Assembly (NCBI GenBank): GCA_008973525.1
Contig: WACJ01000404.1
Location: 1,178,001-1,242,000, forward strand
DNA from: Stenopsyche tienmushanensis
Taxonomy: Eukaryota > Arthropoda > Insecta > Trichoptera > Stenopsychidae
Length of the DNA stretch: 64,000 bases
Reading direction: 5' to 3'
Position numbers and translations under genes: made by a program. Below are positions 1 to 13,229 of the stretch, one piece after another (position 1 is the stretch's first letter; each line of letters opens with the position of its first letter). The notes below the pieces were generated by a model, which saw only the letters and a list, made by a program, of their open reading frames with translations, was not told where the DNA came from and did not search any database.

Positions 1-3000
1 ATGGAGGAGGCCATCAGGTCTGATCAGCCCGATGCCAAGGAATCGACCGATTCGACCCGGCCCGTTTTCTCGTATGATGCTCTGTTCCCTGCTCTGCCAA
101 AGTTGGGAGCTACAAAACCGGCTCAAGACTCTGGCAATGAAAAAATGAGAGTTGGAACTAACATTTTAACTCAGGTATTGACTGACGACTATCTGATTCA
201 ATATTTGTAATTACGCACTCGTTCGACGATTTTAATGCGAGCTTTCCCGTTTATAGGTTTTCATGGTACCCTACTCGGAACGCAAACAAGATCATTCGGA
301 CAAATTTGGAGAAGAAGAATCAATTCGCATATGTCAATCGATACAACGCGAAACCGATGCACGCATTGAAATTTCAGGAAACCGAGATCAAAGTTTGACG
401 TTCGTTCTCACAGGAAAGAAAAATGCCGTCTTGGAAGCACGCAAGAAAATTCTAGCGCATTTTCAAAAGGTACCTTTTTATTTTCACATTTTTTAAATCC
501 AAACTTCGAAACAATTGAATCGTTTTAAGATAAGGATTGAAATGATTATTACTATTTAAAAAAATATATATTTCCGCCCGCGATACTTATTCAAAATTGG
601 TGTAATCTTTTGTGATGTAACTCTCGGTTATTAATTATATATAGATTAAAATGTTATTGAGAGGAACGCGCTGTCTAAAAATGATATAATTGTTGCAGTG
701 GAGTAGATATTTGATAAATTCATGACCATTATACGTCAAGAATAAATACTGTTATCTGATAGTTCAAATCACAGATAATTTTGTTTATGCTTATATACTA
801 CAAATATAATATTATTGCAGAGTAAGTTAAGTTGAAATTTTGACACAAAAGTAATTTACCGCATTCATGTGGCCTAATCAAATATTTGAAAATGTTGATT
901 ATCATATACTAGTTGCAATGATATAAGAAATACTATTTAGTTTTAAACATGATTATGTATCATTAACATACAAGTATTATTTGTTTTTATGTGATTAATT
1001 TATATCAAAAAACTAATATTTATTGAACAATATATCAATGACCTATTGGAACATGTTTGAATTAATTAGCCAGCTTTATCTATTTATTTCTAAAAGGCCT
1101 CTATGAATAAATTTTAGGTTTTAGGATAAATCATCGAAGACTATAGAAAATGTTTGTTCGTATGTAATGCGCTGCCATACCGTTCATCAGATTACGATAA
1201 GACTTTGTGCATTTATTGCTAAGGATTTCGCGAGTAACATAAGCATAGTCTAATATACAAAAATAAAAATTGTTTGTTCGTATTTTATGCGCTGCCATAC
1301 CTTTCATTCAATTGCGATAAAACTTTGCCAACTTATTGTTTGCACTTTCTCAAATAATATAGGTATAGTACAATTAACTTACAGTAGGCCTTATGTATAA
1401 AAATAAATATAATTTATACTTTCCTTTATATATCATTCAATTCCGAGTATTCATTATCAGAAAGAAAATAAATTTCATTAGAGTTATTACTTCTGTAGCA
1501 GCAACGCGCCGAATACCAGCTAGTAGTTTATAAAAATATATTTTAACTGTGCGTGCTTATCCATTAGCAAATATAAATTTGGCTTTAGTTATTCTTCGTG
1601 CTCAATTTGTCCCTGATATAAGTGACACGTGAATTATTTTTACAATGTGGAATGTATATTTTGTCGAAACTATTCTTTCCGCACTTGGTCAAACAGTAAT
1701 TTTTCTGTATAATTAATTTACAGACATTTTGTGTATATTTCTTTATTTAAATATACTTTATGAAAACACTTATACAAACATGATGATGTGTTCATGATCT
1801 TATGTAATTGTACCGGCAATTTTTTTTTTTTTTGTAAAAATATTAAGCTTGACGACGAGTTTGCGTCAAACTCGTAGGTTAATATCATAATTCATCGAGC
1901 TATAAAAAAATCAGGTTTAAAATCAACCCATGTGCCAGTTTGCCAACTCTTGATTTATACTATTGATGCGTTGCAATGCCATAAGGACTTAATAATTATT
2001 TGCAAAGAAACGCAATACGTGGTTTATTGCTTCAAGTCACATGTAGCGTGAGCCAAAGACCTGTGATCCAAAAGCATATGCACATTCGCCTCAAAGACTG
2101 ACTTAATCATCATATTACGCGCATATTCTTTCTCTCCCCGTACCCCCAACCCAAATTTCATTCCATACAATATTGTTACTATGCCTATGTTATTCCCGCA
2201 AGTGTAAACAATAAGTTGACGAAGTTTTATCGCAATCGGATGAACGGTATGGCAGCGCATTAAATACGGACAAATAAACATTGATTTTTATATATTAGAC
2301 TATACCTATGTTACTCGCGCAATTCCTTAGCAATAGATGCACAAAGTTTTATCGCAACCTGATGAACGGTACAGCAGTGCATTACATACGAACAAACGGA
2401 GATTAATTTTTAACATTTATTATATTTGAATTATTGTTGAAAAACCATACTTTTAAAGATGTATTCATAAAAGTGAGTGTTATTTTTGAAAAAATTAAAT
2501 ATAGTCAAGCAGACAAATATCCATACCGAAGGAATATCACAGATGGATTTTGGGCAAACAAGGATCTCGATTAAAGGAATTGGAACGCTCAACGGAGACC
2601 AAAATAAGTGTACCTGGCATCGACCAACATAGTGATGTAATAACCATTACTGGAACTAAAGAAGGAGTTGAGAAAGCCGAACGTGAAATCAGAGTTTGCT
2701 CCGATGAGCAGGTAATATTGATATCAAATCATGATTTGTTTACACAAATAATGATTGTTAATTTATCCGGAAAATATGTCATACAGTGAATGTTTTTAAT
2801 AGCATCTTTCAATGTTTTTCAGTCTCGAAAAGTCTATGAGCGTATAACTGTACCTAAAATGTATCATCCTTTTATTTTGGGAGCTTACAATGAGACAATG
2901 ACTGCTATTGCGGAAGAAACGGGCGCTAAAATAAACATACCACCACCTTCTGTAAAGAAAGATGAAATTGCAATCGACGGTGATAAAGAAGGCGTCATGG

Positions 3001-6000
3001 CTGCTAAAGCAAAAATTGAAGCGATTTACAGAGACATGGTGAGTATTTATACTTTAATTTGTTTCGATGAATGAATTTTATGTTGCCAATTTAGTTATTG
3101 TTCTTCATTTTTCAACAAGGAAAAAAAATGCAGTTTTGTCAGCGTTGAAGTACCAAAATCACAACATAAATACGTCATCGGAAACAAAGGTTCAACTATT
3201 CAAGAAATCCTCAAAGAGACTGGAGTATCTGTTGAAATGCCACCTCCTAATTCTGAAATTGGAACGATTAATTTAAGAGGACCTTATGATAAATTGGGAT
3301 TAGGTAAATGAAATAAAGTGTATTTAATTGTTTTATTGATATTTCTATTGTAGAGATATTTTATTTTTTTAATTTGTTTTTTAAGCCCTAACAAAAGTTT
3401 GTGCAAAAGCAAATTCAGTATGTTCTACTAGTGTACCCGCACCGGCTTGGATTAATAAATATATAATTGGCAAGAAAGGTGCAAAAATAAAGACAATCAC
3501 TCAAGAATATCCAAAGGTAACGCTTTTTTTTAAATAAATTATGTTTAATGCTAATTGTCTTTATAAAAAATATTATAACTTTACTCCATTTTTGTGTTTG
3601 TTAGGTGCATTTAGATTTCCCGGAAGGTGAAGATATTATTCAAATCGAAGGTCCTCCAGAAGAAGTGGAAAAGGCTAAAAGTGAATTGGAAGCACTCGTA
3701 AAACAACTACAAGACACATTAACTTTTGTTGATCTCAGCATTGACCAGAAATATTCTAAACATATCATAGGCAAAAGTGGGGCAAATAGTAAGTTAACAT
3801 TATTATATGGCTTTTATGTTATTGTAGCATTTTCAAATTTGTATTTGTGTTAAATTTGAATAAAAATGAAATTACAATAGTGAAAGTAAAATGACTTGTT
3901 ATGGCTAAAAAACCAGAAATCATTTTTAAAAAATCACTAAACTTTTATTCATTTTAATTCTAGTTAACCGTCTTAAAGATGAACACAGTGTCATGATAAA
4001 TATAGATGATAACAACATTAGATTAGAAGGCACACATGATGCTGTCCTAGCCGTTCAACAGGAGCTAACAGAGATGATAAGTAAACTTGAAAATGAAAGA
4101 GAAAGAGATGTTGCTATAGATCATCGTTATTTCAAAAGCCTAATAGGTACAAAGGGTGAAAATATAAAGGAAATTAGAGAAAAATTCAACAACAGAGTTC
4201 AAATATTAGTGCCAACTTTAAATGAGAAAAAAGATGTAGTAAAACTTAGAGGTCCAGCCGATGACGTCGATCAGTGTTATATATATCTTAAGAAAATTGT
4301 TAAAGATATCACTGAATCATCACACGTACAAGAAGTACCGATATTTAAACAGTTTCATAAATTTGTTATTGGAAAAGGTGGAGCAAATATTCGAAAAATT
4401 AGAGATGAAACTCAAACGAAAATTGATTTGCCTGCTGAAGGAGACATCAATGAGTCGATCACTATCACTGGAAAACGAGAAAATGTCGAAGAAGCTGTTA
4501 AAAGGATACAAAACATTAACAATGAACTTGCCAATATTGTAACGGAAGAAGTATCTATTCCACCTAAATTCTATAATTCTTTGATCGGAACTAAGGGTAA
4601 ATTAATACACTCTATCAAAGAAGATTGTGGCGGAGTAAGTATTAAATTTCCCCAACCAGAAAGTACTAGCGATAAAGTAGCCATCCGAGGGCCAAAGGAA
4701 GAAGTAGAACGAGCTAAATCGCAACTCATTGAACTGGCTAATGAAAAACAATTATCTTCGTTTACGTGCGAAGTCAAAGCTAATCCTCAACATCATAGAT
4801 TCCTCATCGGCAAAAGCGGAGCCAATATTAAGAAATTGCGCGAGCAAACTGGTGCTAGAATCATATTCCCTAGTGAACAAGACACTGATCGTGAGGCTAT
4901 CACAATCATCGGTCAGTAAATATTTTGATTGATAAAAATGAACTTAAATTAGTATCTCGATTAATAATTTTATTACATTATAGGTCGCGAAGAAGCTGTT
5001 GAAGCTGCTCGCATTCGCTTAGAAGCCAGCATTCGCGATATCAATAATATAGTAGAAGGCGAAACCGAAGTGGACGCTAAACATCATAGATATTTTGTTG
5101 CTCGACGCGGAGAAGTTCTAAATCGAATTTCAGAAGATTGTGGCGGTGTTCAAATCTCCTTCCCCAGGCAGGGCGTACAATCTAACAGAGTTGTTCTGAA
5201 GGGACCTAAAGATTGTATCGAAGCTGCCATTCAACGTATTGCCGATGTCGTTGCTGATTTAGAAGCCCAGGTTCTTTTTTACTCGCTAATAAAATTATTA
5301 GTAATATTTTACGCAATCCGTTGTGTTATTTTCATGCATTTGTGTGTTTTTTTAGGTTACTGTAGAATGCATAATTCCTCAAAAATATCACCGCAATGTT
5401 ATGGGAAGTAAAGGCTCTAAGGTTCAGGGAATAGCAGCAGATCATGATGTTCAGATTAAATTCCCCGACCGTGATCCTGCTGATCGTCAGCGTTTACCCA
5501 ATGGAGATGTTCAAGTGAATGGAAGCGTAGAAGGCGAAACCATTGAAGTTGTCGAACCATCCGACGATTCTCCTAATCCATCTGATATTATTCGCATTCA
5601 TGGCCGTTTAGAGAACTGTAATGCTGCCAAACAAGCTCTCTTAGATCAGGTAATTTTTTTTTTCCAGTTAAAAATTGCTATATTTAATTCAAACACTTTC
5701 TTATATAATAATATTTTGTTTGTTTTGAATTATTATTATTTAGGTACCCATAACAATCGAAGTACCTGTTGCATACGATCTACATAGCATCATTGGACAG
5801 AAACGTCGTGATGTTCGTGATCTTATGACACGTTATGATGTTCACATCCTATTATCAACCCCAGAACAGAAACTCGATTTTATCAAGGTTTGTTAAGAAA
5901 ATAATCTTCATGATTAATATTATAGCCAGATTTAGTAATTAAATTCATCAAATACAAATTTAATGATATTTACAGATATCTGGTACGCCTAAAAATGTCG

Positions 6001-6884
6001 AAGAAGCTAAAAAGGCTATTGAGGAGCGTTGTTTGAAATCATACGAAGTTAAACTAGCAGTGGATCCTGAATATCATCCCAAAGTCATTGGGCGAGGAGG
6101 TGCAGTAATTACAAAGATCAGAAATGATCATAACGTTCAAATTAATCTTCCCAAAAAGGGTGATCCAGAAGAAAATATTATCACAATCCATGGCTTTGAG
6201 AAAGATGCTCTTGCAGCTCGTGATGATATAATGAAAATTGTCACCGGCTTGGTATGTATTATTTAAATATATTATTAAATCGTGATTTTGTAAAGTGAAA
6301 TCAAATACATGTATTTTTATTATTTATACAGACAAACATGCTGAAGGAAGAAGTGAAAATTGATGCAAGAGTTCATTCACGTTTGATCGGACAAAAGGGA
6401 CGTAATATACGAAAAATCGTGGAACAATTCAAAGTGGATATTCGTTTTCCCAGAGGATCGGATGATGCTGATCTTGTAACCATTAGCGGAAACGACGAAG
6501 ATAAGATTGCTGATGTTAAAGAACACCTTCAACTATTGGAACAGGAATATGTAAGAATATTTTATACGATAAACACATTTGTATATCGGCAAAGAATTGA
6601 ATAATACTTTTCAATTATGAAATATCTTTTTTCTAATTTACTAGCTGCAAGACATCAATGAAAACGAAGCACACAAACCTAGACCTATTGCTGAATCTAA
6701 CGAAGCAAAGAAAAATCCAGAGGAAAATCAAGGTTTTATCGTTACGGGAGCCTACTGGGAGCAGAGTGCACCTGATACTGCATCCAGACAAGAATTTCCA
6801 TCTATTAGTTCAGAACCCGTCCAAGCATCTGCTTGGGAGCAGACATCAGTACCGCCGGTTTCTGCTTGGGGTGTACAACGCTAA
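1..6884 (+). CDS. Dp1 (HDLBP): Vigilin, multi-KH-domain RNA-binding protein
   Basis: Cytoplasmic RNA-binding protein of the vigilin/HDLBP (Drosophila Dp1) family. It binds mRNA and tRNA on ribosomes and is linked to translation, mRNA stability and heterochromatin. Phase-consistent exons: 1-174, 257-469, 2505-2711, 2823-3038, 3120-3303, 3386-3516, 3605-3788, 3964-4911, 4984-5270, 5356-5649, 5744-5887, 5976-6251, 6332-6550, 6645-6884. They give about 1238 residues, against 1268 in human. About 15 KH units are visible. Most carry GxxG loops (GKQG, GNKG, GKKG, GKSG, GTKG, GKGG, GSKG, GRGG, GQKG). The first, third, eleventh and thirteenth are degenerate (no loop, GAYN, RRGE, GQKR). The C-terminus keeps the family's short Trp-rich tail ending AWGVQR. 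The start is the ATG at base 1, so an upstream in-frame start or 5' UTR cannot be seen. The family call is secure. Confidence 0.96.
1149..1377 (+). repeat. Dimeric interspersed repeat, copy A
   Basis: Two related monomers of about 115 bp in tandem. Each begins near TTTGTTCGTA and contains the core GCGCTGCCATACC, followed by a GATAA-AACTT stretch and ending in ATAGGYATAGT-like sequence. It lies in vigilin intron 2. Copies of the same two-monomer order occur at 2160 (inverted), 12384 and 60205 (inverted). Confidence 0.8.
2160..2400 (-). repeat. Dimeric interspersed repeat, copy B
   Basis: Same two-monomer repeat as at 1149 but in reverse orientation, about 0.8 kb away in the same vigilin intron. 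It contains the inverted core GGTATGGCAGCGC twice, at about 2248 and 2369. On the minus strand a short frame continues past the repeat to about 2024. It has no recognisable domain, so I do not call it a gene. Confidence 0.8.
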
Positions 6885-9105
6885 TTTTCAAAAATCTCTA
6901 TCATACTCTACTCCCACAGCCATAACAATCTTTTCTTAGTAGTAATAATGGGGTGCCGCGACCTTAAGCTTATATTTTAAATCCTATATAAAATATAATT
7001 TTGGCTTGCCAATGAAAAAATATAGCTATAGATGATATTATTTTGAAAATTGTTTTACTGTCATTGTAAATACTTTATAAAAGTAGAGAGAAAGATAGAG
7101 AAAAAAAAATAGTTAAATAAGGGTATATATCGTAAATGATCCATAAGTACATTCTTTTATAAGTAATATATTTTGTTAATGTATTTTGCAGCTTAAAACA
7201 GAATTTATAAATGACATGCTGTAAAAATCTTGACATGTTATAATATGTAAATGTTAAAATATATCAATCGAATTATCAAGAATATGCACTCCTATCGTTC
7301 AAAATAGCTTTTAAATTGTTATTTTTGTAGATGATCACCATAAAAAAAATGGCATTCTAATGGTTAATCGTTTTTGGTAATGAACATTTTTCTGTTCTGC
7401 AGTTACATTTGGATGCATTCATGACTGGCAGTCTTCCGCCTATTGAATCTCTGTGAACTGTAATGTGTAAAATCGGTGAAATATCTTGTTTAATATAAAA
7501 AATTGTATTTTTGCATGCAAGAATATAATTCGTACTTTTTCATACGTTGGTTGCGCAATTCTTATTTTGTCGAGTGTTGGTTTTTTGAAGATTGCTGCAC
7601 TATTTTTTTAATTTTCTATGATTTTCTGTGAAACTAACCGTCATTAAATAATTCATTGAATATTGAGTACTTAAATTATCATAATCGAGCAAAGTACAAC
7701 ATGAATTGTTTTGATAAAAATTGTGTTTCGCCGCGTGATCGATCACGTTTGTGTTAATTATGAAATTTTTAGCGATATCCTATTTTTTGAAATTATATTA
7801 CAGTGCAATAATTGTAAATATTTATTTTATTGTAATTTTCGATCTGATGATTGTGAATATATTATATATTTATAAATATATGAATACTTTTCTTCAGAAT
7901 AAGAGTTATGCAAATGTTATATATTATCAGCGATATATATTTGAATGAAGGCTGTCAGTTCAATTGATATATATTGGAAAATTGTGCCTTTATGCTTTTG
8001 CTTTTATGTATGTTATGTAATTATACAATTTTTTGTATTATTTATGACTTTATCCTTATTCATAGTTATAAATTTACATTTACATAACATGTAACTATAA
8101 TATGCGCTATTTAAATGAACATTACTTGTTAGGATGATCATTACATTAAATACATTAACTAAATCGATTTTGTTTCTGTTAAGTGTATACCTCAATATAA
8201 TTTTTTTACAATTTTATAATAAATATTCCCGAATCGGGGAAAATGAGAATTCAAACAGTGCATAATAGCTTGTGATCATCCTACAGGTGCTGGCATTGTC
8301 ATATTTCTATGTTGTGAATTTTGGAAAGGTGTTATTCTTTATTTTTTATTTTATTTATATGAGCCATATTATTATCATATATTATGTGTTTGTTATTTGA
8401 AATAATATAAATTTTATTAACAGACTGATAATGAAATTGTGTACAAACAAGGATGTACACGGAGAAATTACATTTTGTAATTAGTTTTGATAAGGAAAAA
8501 TTTAGTGTGTACATAAAATTTGTTCTATCAGTCTGTCAGATTTCTGCAGATATATCCAATATGGATGAAAGATTGAATATATTCCATATAAAATATATTT
8601 GTATCATTTACTATCCTCGCTGAATTTTATTGATTTCCTTTCTCTATATCGTATAAAATATATACGTTTCCTTCAACCAAACAATTATATTCCTGAATAC
8701 ATTACTTGTATTATTACAATTGTGAGAACTTTGAAAAAACCGACAGATAAACTAATAAGCTGAGTCTTTATCTCGACAATGAAGAAATAACCCATATAAT
8801 CTACCACGATGATTTTTTTTGCCAAGATTTATATTGAATTTTTGAAACCTATAAATAAATATACATATGTACTTAATATTGCAAAGCTTTGAAAGTTGCA
8901 AACCCGCGTTACTATTTTAACCACGTCTAGTGAAGCTCTAGTCAACTTGTATTGAAAGTAGATGATGTTTATTTAACAATAATTAATGTAAATTACTTCT
9001 AGACAAAAAAGCAGCTTTGTAGACTTTAATTTTACGCCGGTATGTACAATTATTCAGATTTCAAAAGCTTGGTAAACTAACTTTCCTGATTTACATTATA
9101 TAAAC
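6885..9105 (+). other. Vigilin 3' UTR and AT-rich intergenic DNA
   Basis: No coding potential is visible. The first part is the presumed vigilin 3' UTR; an AATAAA lies at about 8218, and earlier AT-rich signals are possible. The rest is AT-rich sequence without a recognised element. Confidence 0.55.
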
Positions 9106-9114
9106 ACTGAAGCA

Positions 9115-9440
9115 AAAATTAGCTTTGTAGAAATGAGTCCAAAATTTCGGTCACAAGGGGTTGGCAAAGCAGGCGCCCGCCACGGGTGCAACAGTCGAAA
9201 ATTGTACCCGATAAGTCTTCGGACAACTTCGTTTTTGTAATGAGAGTTCGTAACCGTTCTATAGACATGTTCGGGTATGGCATCCGATCGCGAGACATAC
9301 ATTCGTCATGTCAGCAGTCCGAAAAGTGGTCCGGTTGGACACAGACCTTGTTAGACATTTTTGGGGATAAATGCGTACCCGGGGCCATCTGTATAATCAC
9401 AGAAGCCGCTCGCGAAGAAGAAGAAGCTCGCGGCAAATGA
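9115..9440 (+). repeat. Unclassified interspersed repeat, copy 1
   Basis: GC-richer block sharing long stretches with the inverted block at 13230-13600, including GGCAAAGCAGGCGCCCGCCA and a segment around GGGTATGGCAT. In both copies the same frame gives FGYGIRSR followed by HSS, so the parent element may have been coding. The family is not recognised. A following AT-rich stretch (9480-9660) with an AATAAA may belong to it. Confidence 0.6.
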
Positions 9441-9669
9441 GGATCGCAAACGAGTCTAGACTTCCCCCCCACCCATAAAAACTATATTTATCTATCTTAC
9501 TAGTTTATGCTGCTATCTTAGCTAGTTTTTTAGTTTTAAGTTATAAAATCTAGCTAGTTTCTTCCCGCCCTCAGAACGCCTTTAAATTCAGGTTTAGTAC
9601 CTTGCTGTGCACTTTTGTTGAGCAAGACCAATAAACAGCTCGCCCCCATGTTCCTTTGTCTTAGATGTG

Positions 9670-10030
9670 AAATGATGGACCCATATTACATCCAGAATTG
9701 ATGCAAAAACTCAACCTTATTGCTGTGAAACACTCTGCTTGCTGTTAAAATATCATCACGGCGCAGTTTTTGTTCCATTGTGGGCAAACACAGCACCAAT
9801 TTTGCCCACAGCTTTATCATGCCCAAATTTTCAGTCAATATACGATGTACAGCATTTTTTAAAAGGCCTACCATATCTGATAGTTCGCGCACTTATAGTC
9901 GATGGTCATTTTTTGGATTTTCTTCACAATTTCTGTGATGGTTAGCTCATTTGGTCGACCACTGCGCTGTTTGTCTTGGCAGCTCATACGACCTTGTCTA
10001 ACCTTTCCTTCACTATGATGTATTTACTAC
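9670..10030 (-). pseudogene. Mariner-type transposase remnant
   Basis: On the minus strand, an upstream frame reads GRPNELTITE followed by an EIVKKIQKM helix. After a frame change, a second frame reads VRELSDMVG, then HRILTENLGM, a WAKLV stretch and EQKLRR. This order (GRP linker, then the HILTEDLGM-like segment and the ..LLT..QK.. segment) is diagnostic of mariner-family transposases, in the DNA-binding region just before the catalytic core. The catalytic Asp residues are not seen. One or more frameshifts make it non-functional. Confidence 0.8.
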
Positions 10031-11035
10031 AACTCGACTCTAGTAATGGGAGTATCGATATGTAATATAATAGATACGGGGTTCAAAATTTTTCAGAGAT
10101 TCATATTGTGTATCAAATACATATCATGGTAGAGTGCAGGTGTTCTCTGTTAATGTTTATGCTGATTGATTTCAGTGAATATTATTTAGCCTGTTCATAT
10201 TATCATTCATATTAGTTGTATGTGTCATACATGATTAAAGGCTTTCTAAAAATCCTATAAAGTAAGTTTTTATAGATTAAAAATATCATAAAATTGTATT
10301 GTTTACTTGCAGAATGATAGTTCTTGTGCGCCTGGATATTCCTGAATTTATGGAATCTCATAGATTTCTCTAGAATTACTGAATCTACAACAAAATATAG
10401 GTGAAATATTTTGGATTCTATAACACTTAAAAACTCAATAAGGAGCAACAAGGTTAAACGCAACAAATCCTGTTGATCATAAAATTAATAAAGCCATGAT
10501 GCATAAAATATCACTAATGATTTTAACACCAACACTCATTATATATTATCGTTATCCGGTTCCTTTACAATCAACCACTTTTATCCTGTTTGTGGTCTTA
10601 ATTTTTGATTATTCAATTGTAATAATCTAATAACTAATTAATCAAATGTATTAAATGCTGTTAATGGTTTGCTGATATCCTGGACTGTTTAAAATTCAAC
10701 ACTGCATGTGAATATAATAGTTTTTATTGTTAAAATGACAATTGATCTTGGAAACTCTTTTAATCCTCTTTCAATGATCAATATGTTATTTTCACAAATA
10801 ATAGGAAATAATAATAAAACGGTATGAATTAATATATTGAGATTTGATTTTCTATTACTTTTTATGTATATTTATAATAATAATTGCATTTTTTATATTT
10901 TGGCAAACTAATCATCATCATCATATTTCATATATATTTACAATACCATTTCTTATGTATATTTCACTTATTGGGCATAAATATTAAATATGAGAATTGC
11001 CCTCTTATGTATAAATCGAATTAACGAATAATTAA
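10031..11035. other. Intergenic AT-rich DNA, nothing recognised
   Basis: No reading frame, repeat or structural RNA that I could support. It contains a short run of ATC triplets near 10910. Confidence 0.5.
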
Positions 11036-11039
11036 TCAG

Positions 11040-11145
11040 TATTTGTAGATAACAACGTAATTTAGCGGTTGAAATCGTATCTAAATTATTTAGGGTTCAT
11101 ATCTACAGGAAATGTGGTTAGCAGCTAAAAGGTCTCTTAGAATGA
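11040..11145 (+). repeat. SINE-like repeat, diverged copy
   Basis: Contains GGGTTCATATCTAC followed by a GTGGTTAGCAGC stretch. This parallels the block at 22240-22345 (GGATTCAAATCTAC then GTGTGGCTGGCAACC). The GGTTCRAATC-like box resembles a tRNA-type B box, so both may be copies of a tRNA-derived SINE. Confidence 0.4.
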
Positions 11146-11514
11146 ACTACAGAAAGCCAATTAAAAATTAAAATAGATTCTACGAAATACTACTGCATAA
11201 TATTTTTTTCATAGTCATAATTTTATATTTCTTGTGCGAATTTATAAAAAAGAATATGTATTTATTGAAAACAACAATCATATATTTGATAACCTTTTGC
11301 ACTGTTAATTGCGTTGAAAATGTAAATATAAAGACTGAAGGGATAAGTTTGATGTCTTTTATCTATATGATAAAATTGCACATATTAAAGAGTTATTAAA
11401 ATAATTTATAATTATTCAGAGGTCATATGGGCGATTTTATAAATTCGCATATTAACAATAATTTTTCTACCCATAACAAAATATATATTAATTATATATA
11501 ATATCCAATTTAAC

Positions 11515-11680
11515 CCACTGGGTGAGCGTTCTAAATTAAATTCTTTGGTCATGCTACCTTCAATATTAAGCAAACGAGGAGGTGGATTTTATTTGGTAAC
11601 CTTTCTTATGAATGGATATTGAAGAAACCCTAGTCCTGCAATGAACTGCACGTGGCTGTATTATGATGATGATGATGATA
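11515..11680 (+). mobile_element. LINE-like 3' tail fragment
   Basis: Begins at ACTGGGTGAGCGTTCTAAAT and runs through CTAGTCCTGCAATGAACTGC to a (GAT)n microsatellite at about 11662-11680. The same tail ends the fragments at 27620, 29815 and 60190, as expected for 5'-truncated non-LTR insertions. Confidence 0.6.
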
Positions 11681-12383
11681 TAGTTGTTTCAAACCAGTAT
11701 TAATTGTTGAAAAAAAATCAGCACCTTATTTTATATAAATTATTTAGAAACACTGTTAAAAATTATACACAGTGGATCCAAAATTATGTCTGAGGAGTGA
11801 ATCTATTACCCTATTCGTATGCTTTTATACATTTTGTACACACTAATAAAATACATCAATACATACATTACTCACTCAGATGGTCTCATGGAGCCCCAGT
11901 CCAAATGTTTAATTTTCCAGTCCCAATGTCTTTCATCATGTGAAAATAGTAAAGGTTTTCTGTCATTCAGACTGACAGATTTTCGACGAAGCTTGCAACC
12001 GAAGCTTCGCCATACATGACCATGTCTTCCTCTTTTGAAATGTACGCGAAAAACTTGTTATCTAAAAATGTTAAACAGATGTTATATTCAAATTGAAAAT
12101 GACAATAAAAATAATAGCTACTGTAAGGGCAAATATAAAAAGCTTGGACATATAACAAATAGCGTATTTTTGTCAATTTTATAAAACACAATAAAAACTC
12201 AAACCCGATCAATAATAGCAAATTGCGATCAATTGAATTGTTTATAAACGATTATATTTTTAAAAAATCCCCAATTTTCCATTTTAAAGATTGCTCAAAT
12301 GCATCTGATTGATAAGCTTTATAATCGATCCTACTATTTGAGTATTGTGCCATAAAACTAAATCTAATATATAAAATTTAACC

Positions 12384-12620
12384 TTTGTTTGTTTGTATGT
12401 AATGCGCTGCCATACCGTTCATCAGATTGCGATAAAATTTCCTCCACTTATTGCTAAGGATTGCGCGAGTAACATAGGTATAGTTAAATATATAAAAATC
12501 AATGTTTGTTTGTCCGTATTTAATGCGCTGCCATACCGTTCATCTGATTGCGATAAAACTTTGTCAACTTATTGTTTACACTTGCGGGAATAATATAAGC
12601 ATAATAAAAATATTGTTTGT
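12384..12620 (+). repeat. Dimeric interspersed repeat, copy C
   Basis: Best preserved copy of the two-monomer repeat. Monomer I ends with GGATTGCGCGAGTAACATAG, and monomer II carries CACTTGCGGGAATAA at the matching place. Both share GCGCTGCCATACCGTTCATC. Sequence on either side does not match the other copies. Confidence 0.85.
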
Positions 12621-13229
12621 GTACGCAGTTTGCTATGCGAGACGCGACATTACAATGCATGCCGGCAAAAAATTACTATTGTTTCTTTAAAATTATCTGT
12701 GTAATCTTTTTGTTTAGACAATCACATGACGATTAAACGTGTACTTGAAAATTCTCATGAAGCAAATAAAATTATTGAATGCATGATAACAGTTTATAGG
12801 AAGTCTGCCCTTTCATTTTGCCAAGTTATTTTGAAATAAACAATTTAAATCGATTATATTGAGCTTCTATAGAAGTCATTTTTGAATAAATGTGCCAAAA
12901 TATAGAACTCATGGTTTTGGCAGATGAACGAAGGGAATGATATTGAATAGCTGAAGATATAAGCATTTCAAAATGAACAGCTTAGGGCTTTATTCATAAA
13001 AAAGGTTATGCTTGAGAATTTCGACTTCTTTCCAAAAAACCCTCGCTGAAATTTTATCTAAAACTGTATGAAGCGTCCGTGTATTGTAAATGCAATATAT
13101 TAAATACTATTATAATGTATTTTTTAAAAATAGTATACAACGATAGTCCTAAAAATACCCGACCTAATGTATAGATGGCGGTTACTGTTTAAAAAATATA
13201 TACTATGATAGAAAGTGTCCAGACGCTGC
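12621..13229. other. Intergenic AT-rich DNA, nothing recognised
   Basis: No supported gene or element between the dimeric repeat and the inverted unclassified repeat. Confidence 0.45.

Noticed and set aside
11662..11680. Stand-alone (GAT)n microsatellite
   Set aside because: The same triplet run ends several copies of the LINE-like tail, so it belongs to that element.
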